DNA of 8,336 bases from an uncultured Collinsella sp. GTDB lineage: Bacteria; Actinomycetota; Coriobacteriia; Coriobacteriales; Coriobacteriaceae. The stretch spans positions 1 to 8,336 of the forward strand of contig CABUVF010000090.1 in NCBI GenBank assembly GCA_902494945.1. Direction: 5' to 3'. This document shows positions 7,306 to 8,336 of this stretch, one piece after another. Numbering within the stretch: position 1 is the first letter of the stretch; the number at the start of each line of letters is the position of its first letter. Below the pieces are notes generated by a model, which was not told the DNA's origin, did no database searches, and was given only the letters and a program-made list of their open reading frames with translations. The translations under genes were made by a program, and so were the position numbers.

Positions 7306-7973
7306 CTACAGAATTTCATCTGGGCTGGCGGGTTTGGTTGTTTTGGGGATGCCGAGTTTGGATGACGCGAAATCGTCAACATTGTCCTTAATTCCGTCTT
7401 TGGTGTAGACAGTGACCATATAGGTGCTGTGTCCGAATTCGCCCTTGTCGCGTGTTGCCCAGGCATCCCAGTAGGCGGCCCCGTTTCGCCCTTTGATTTT
7501 CCGACACGGCGGAGTTCTGTTCGCTTTAATTTCTGGTTGCTATAGATGGTTCGACCGGCCTCCTCGGTGAGCCCGCACTGTCCAAGCATCTTGTCGAGGA
7601 CTTGGTTCATGTGGCGCTCATCGGTGTTTGGTGCGTAGTCGTAGGCGAGGGTGATGAAGTCGAGTGGCTGGTCGTCGATTAGATAGTTTAGCGTCTGAGG
7701 TCCAAGGCAGAAATAGGGGGAGCATCCGTCGATCTGACCGAGCAGTGGCAACTTTGACTGCCAACTTCCGGTGGGAATTCCATCTTCGTAAAACACGCCG
7801 CGACAGATAAAGGAGAGCGAGGTGGCACGCGAGCCGGCGTCGACCATTCCGCATAAATCGAAGGGCGAGGTGATACCAAGGGAAAAGGGCGTGATGACGA
7901 TAAGGAAGAGCATCACGATGGGTATGGCGAGAATGGCGATGACGTTGCGACCGGTGGAATGAGGCGGCTTCAT
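7306..7973 (-). pseudogene. Membrane-anchored protein of unknown function, frameshifted
   Basis: I do not recognise the family. The start is the ATG at 7971-7973, with AGGAG five bases upstream on the minus strand; a TTG six codons earlier is less likely. Residues 10-32 are a hydrophobic segment after a short basic N-terminus (an uncleaved anchor or signal). The rest looks extracytoplasmic and has five cysteines (DLCG, FICR, DGCS, YFCL, GQCG) that could form disulfides. The starting frame runs to 7293, but after about residue 159 it becomes Arg/Pro/Thr-rich and unlike a folded protein. The neighbouring frame instead reads NGAAYWDAWATRDKGEFGHS, then YMVTVYTKDGIKDNVDDF and a stop at 7306-7308. 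One missing base restores a protein of about 222 residues; the four T's at 7497-7500 (+ strand) are the simplest place. It may be a true pseudogene, a sequencing error, or a switchable gene. It lies alone between repeats C and D. Confidence 0.7.
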
Positions 7974-8076
7974 ATGCGCTCCTCGAGACAAAGATCTGTT
8001 GAGGATAGGCAGAAATGGATATGTTCAGAGAGCAATTCAAGTTTAATCTCATTGCGCGAGATGGTCGACCGTTAGC

Positions 8077-8123
8077 GTCGAAAACCACCACAAAGGTGCC
8101 TGTCCCCTTTGTGGTGGTGAGGA
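8077..8123. repeat. inverted repeat D, near-copy of C with its core reversed
   Basis: ACCACCACAAAGG (8084-8096) pairs perfectly with 8106-8118 around the core TGCCTGTCC (8097-8105). The reverse complement of the core of C is TGCCTGCCC, so the cores match in 8 of 9 bases but face opposite ways, while the outer flanks (GTCGAAAACC on the left, GTGnGGA on the right) face the same way. It lies upstream of both the minus-strand gene and the + strand gene that follows. On the minus strand it also ends in TTTTCG and could terminate leftward transcription. Confidence 0.85.
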
Positions 8124-8137
8124 GCGCGCGGCTTCTT

Positions 8138-8166
8138 TTGGTAATAGTGTTAGCTGGCGGTATCAT
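8138..8166 (+). promoter_or_regulatory. sigma-70-type promoter for the right-edge gene
   Basis: TTGGTA (8138-8143, four of six to TTGACA) and TATCAT (8161-8166, five of six to TATAAT) are separated by exactly 17 bases. The start site would be near 8173, giving a leader of about 35 bases to the GTG at 8208. It begins shortly after repeat D. Confidence 0.6.
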
Positions 8167-8207
8167 TAGTGCAGGTGGCGAAGGTTTGCATTGTGGGGTG
8201 TTTTGCC

Positions 8208-8336
8208 GTGAGCCGTTCTGCCCGTATTGGATTGATTGTCTTGGCGCTTGCGATCGCTGTGGTTGGCGCGGGCGCTGTCGGTATGGCATTTCTACCTGCT
8301 GCGGTGACGGAGCCGGTGGTCAAGCCTGTGACTCAA
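8208..8336 (+). CDS. N-terminus of an exported or membrane-anchored protein (partial)
   Basis: Only the first 43 codons are present before the window ends. From the GTG at 8208 the product reads MSRSARIGLIVLALA and onward. It has a short basic N-terminus, a hydrophobic Ala/Val/Gly-rich segment of about 22 residues, and then a Pro/Val-rich stretch (EPVVKPVTQ). This is a signal peptide or membrane anchor followed by what looks like an extracellular linker. There is no lipobox cysteine. The frame is open further up to a GTG at 8193 that follows GAAGG (8179-8183) at good spacing, so the start may be five codons earlier. The ribosome site for 8208 (GGGG, 8195-8198) is only moderate. A good promoter lies at 8138-8166. 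The family cannot be told from this fragment. Confidence 0.7.
   Translation, partial: MSRSARIGLIVLALAIAVVGAGAVGMAFLPAAVTEPVVKPVTQ

Noticed and set aside
7193..7408. 71-codon + strand frame across the terminator and repeat C
   Set aside because: It begins inside the terminator stem, passes through a palindromic repeat and runs opposite the end of the minus-strand gene.
7211..8123. CRISPR array suggested by the two ACCACCACAAAGG repeats
   Set aside because: Only two copies about 870 bases apart with a gene between them; no regular spacers or cas genes.
7618..8289. 223-codon minus-strand frame over the cassette and right-edge gene
   Set aside because: Arg/Pro/Ser-rich translation without domain structure; it crosses repeat D and overlaps better-supported genes on both sides.

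Overview
The window looks like chromosome from a high-GC actinomycetote, most likely of the class Coriobacteriia (Collinsella-like gut bacterium). The grounds are the gene order dnaK-grpE-dnaJ-hspR (the actinomycete heat-shock arrangement, with HspR rather than HrcA/CIRCE control), a DnaK without the extra N-lobe segment of Gram-negative DnaKs, strongly G/C-ending codons, and many hairpin repeats between genes. The genus is inferred, not proven.

Bases 1-4444 hold the heat-shock cluster on the + strand: an AT-rich control region and leader, dnaK (Hsp70), grpE (nucleotide exchange factor, with a very strong internal ribosome site), a strong terminator-like hairpin and a second hairpin, dnaJ (a J-protein without zinc finger), and hspR (MerR-family repressor expected to control the cluster). 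DnaK holds unfolded proteins, DnaJ delivers them and triggers ATP hydrolysis, GrpE resets DnaK, and HspR probably closes the feedback loop.

Bases 4445-4731 hold a nested set of inverted repeats, then about 100 bases with no clear feature, then a small hairpin beside the ribosome site of the next gene. Bases 4732-7032 encode a divergent aconitase-family hydratase (766 residues) that keeps three cluster-type cysteines but has altered signature motifs. It is followed by a 22-bp perfect palindrome and a clear intrinsic terminator.

Bases 7211-8119 form a small cassette. A minus-strand gene for an unrecognised membrane-anchored protein, broken by an apparent one-base frameshift, lies between two near-identical hairpin repeats whose short central cores face opposite ways. 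A convincing promoter then leads into a + strand gene for an exported or membrane-anchored protein that runs off the right edge.

The protein-coding content is mostly conventional. The parts most worth a second look are the family of hairpin repeats with a shared GGGGACAG-type core but different arms, the frameshifted gene between two of them, and the dual-start architecture of grpE. I found no CRISPR array, tRNA, rRNA, transposase or recognisable defence system.
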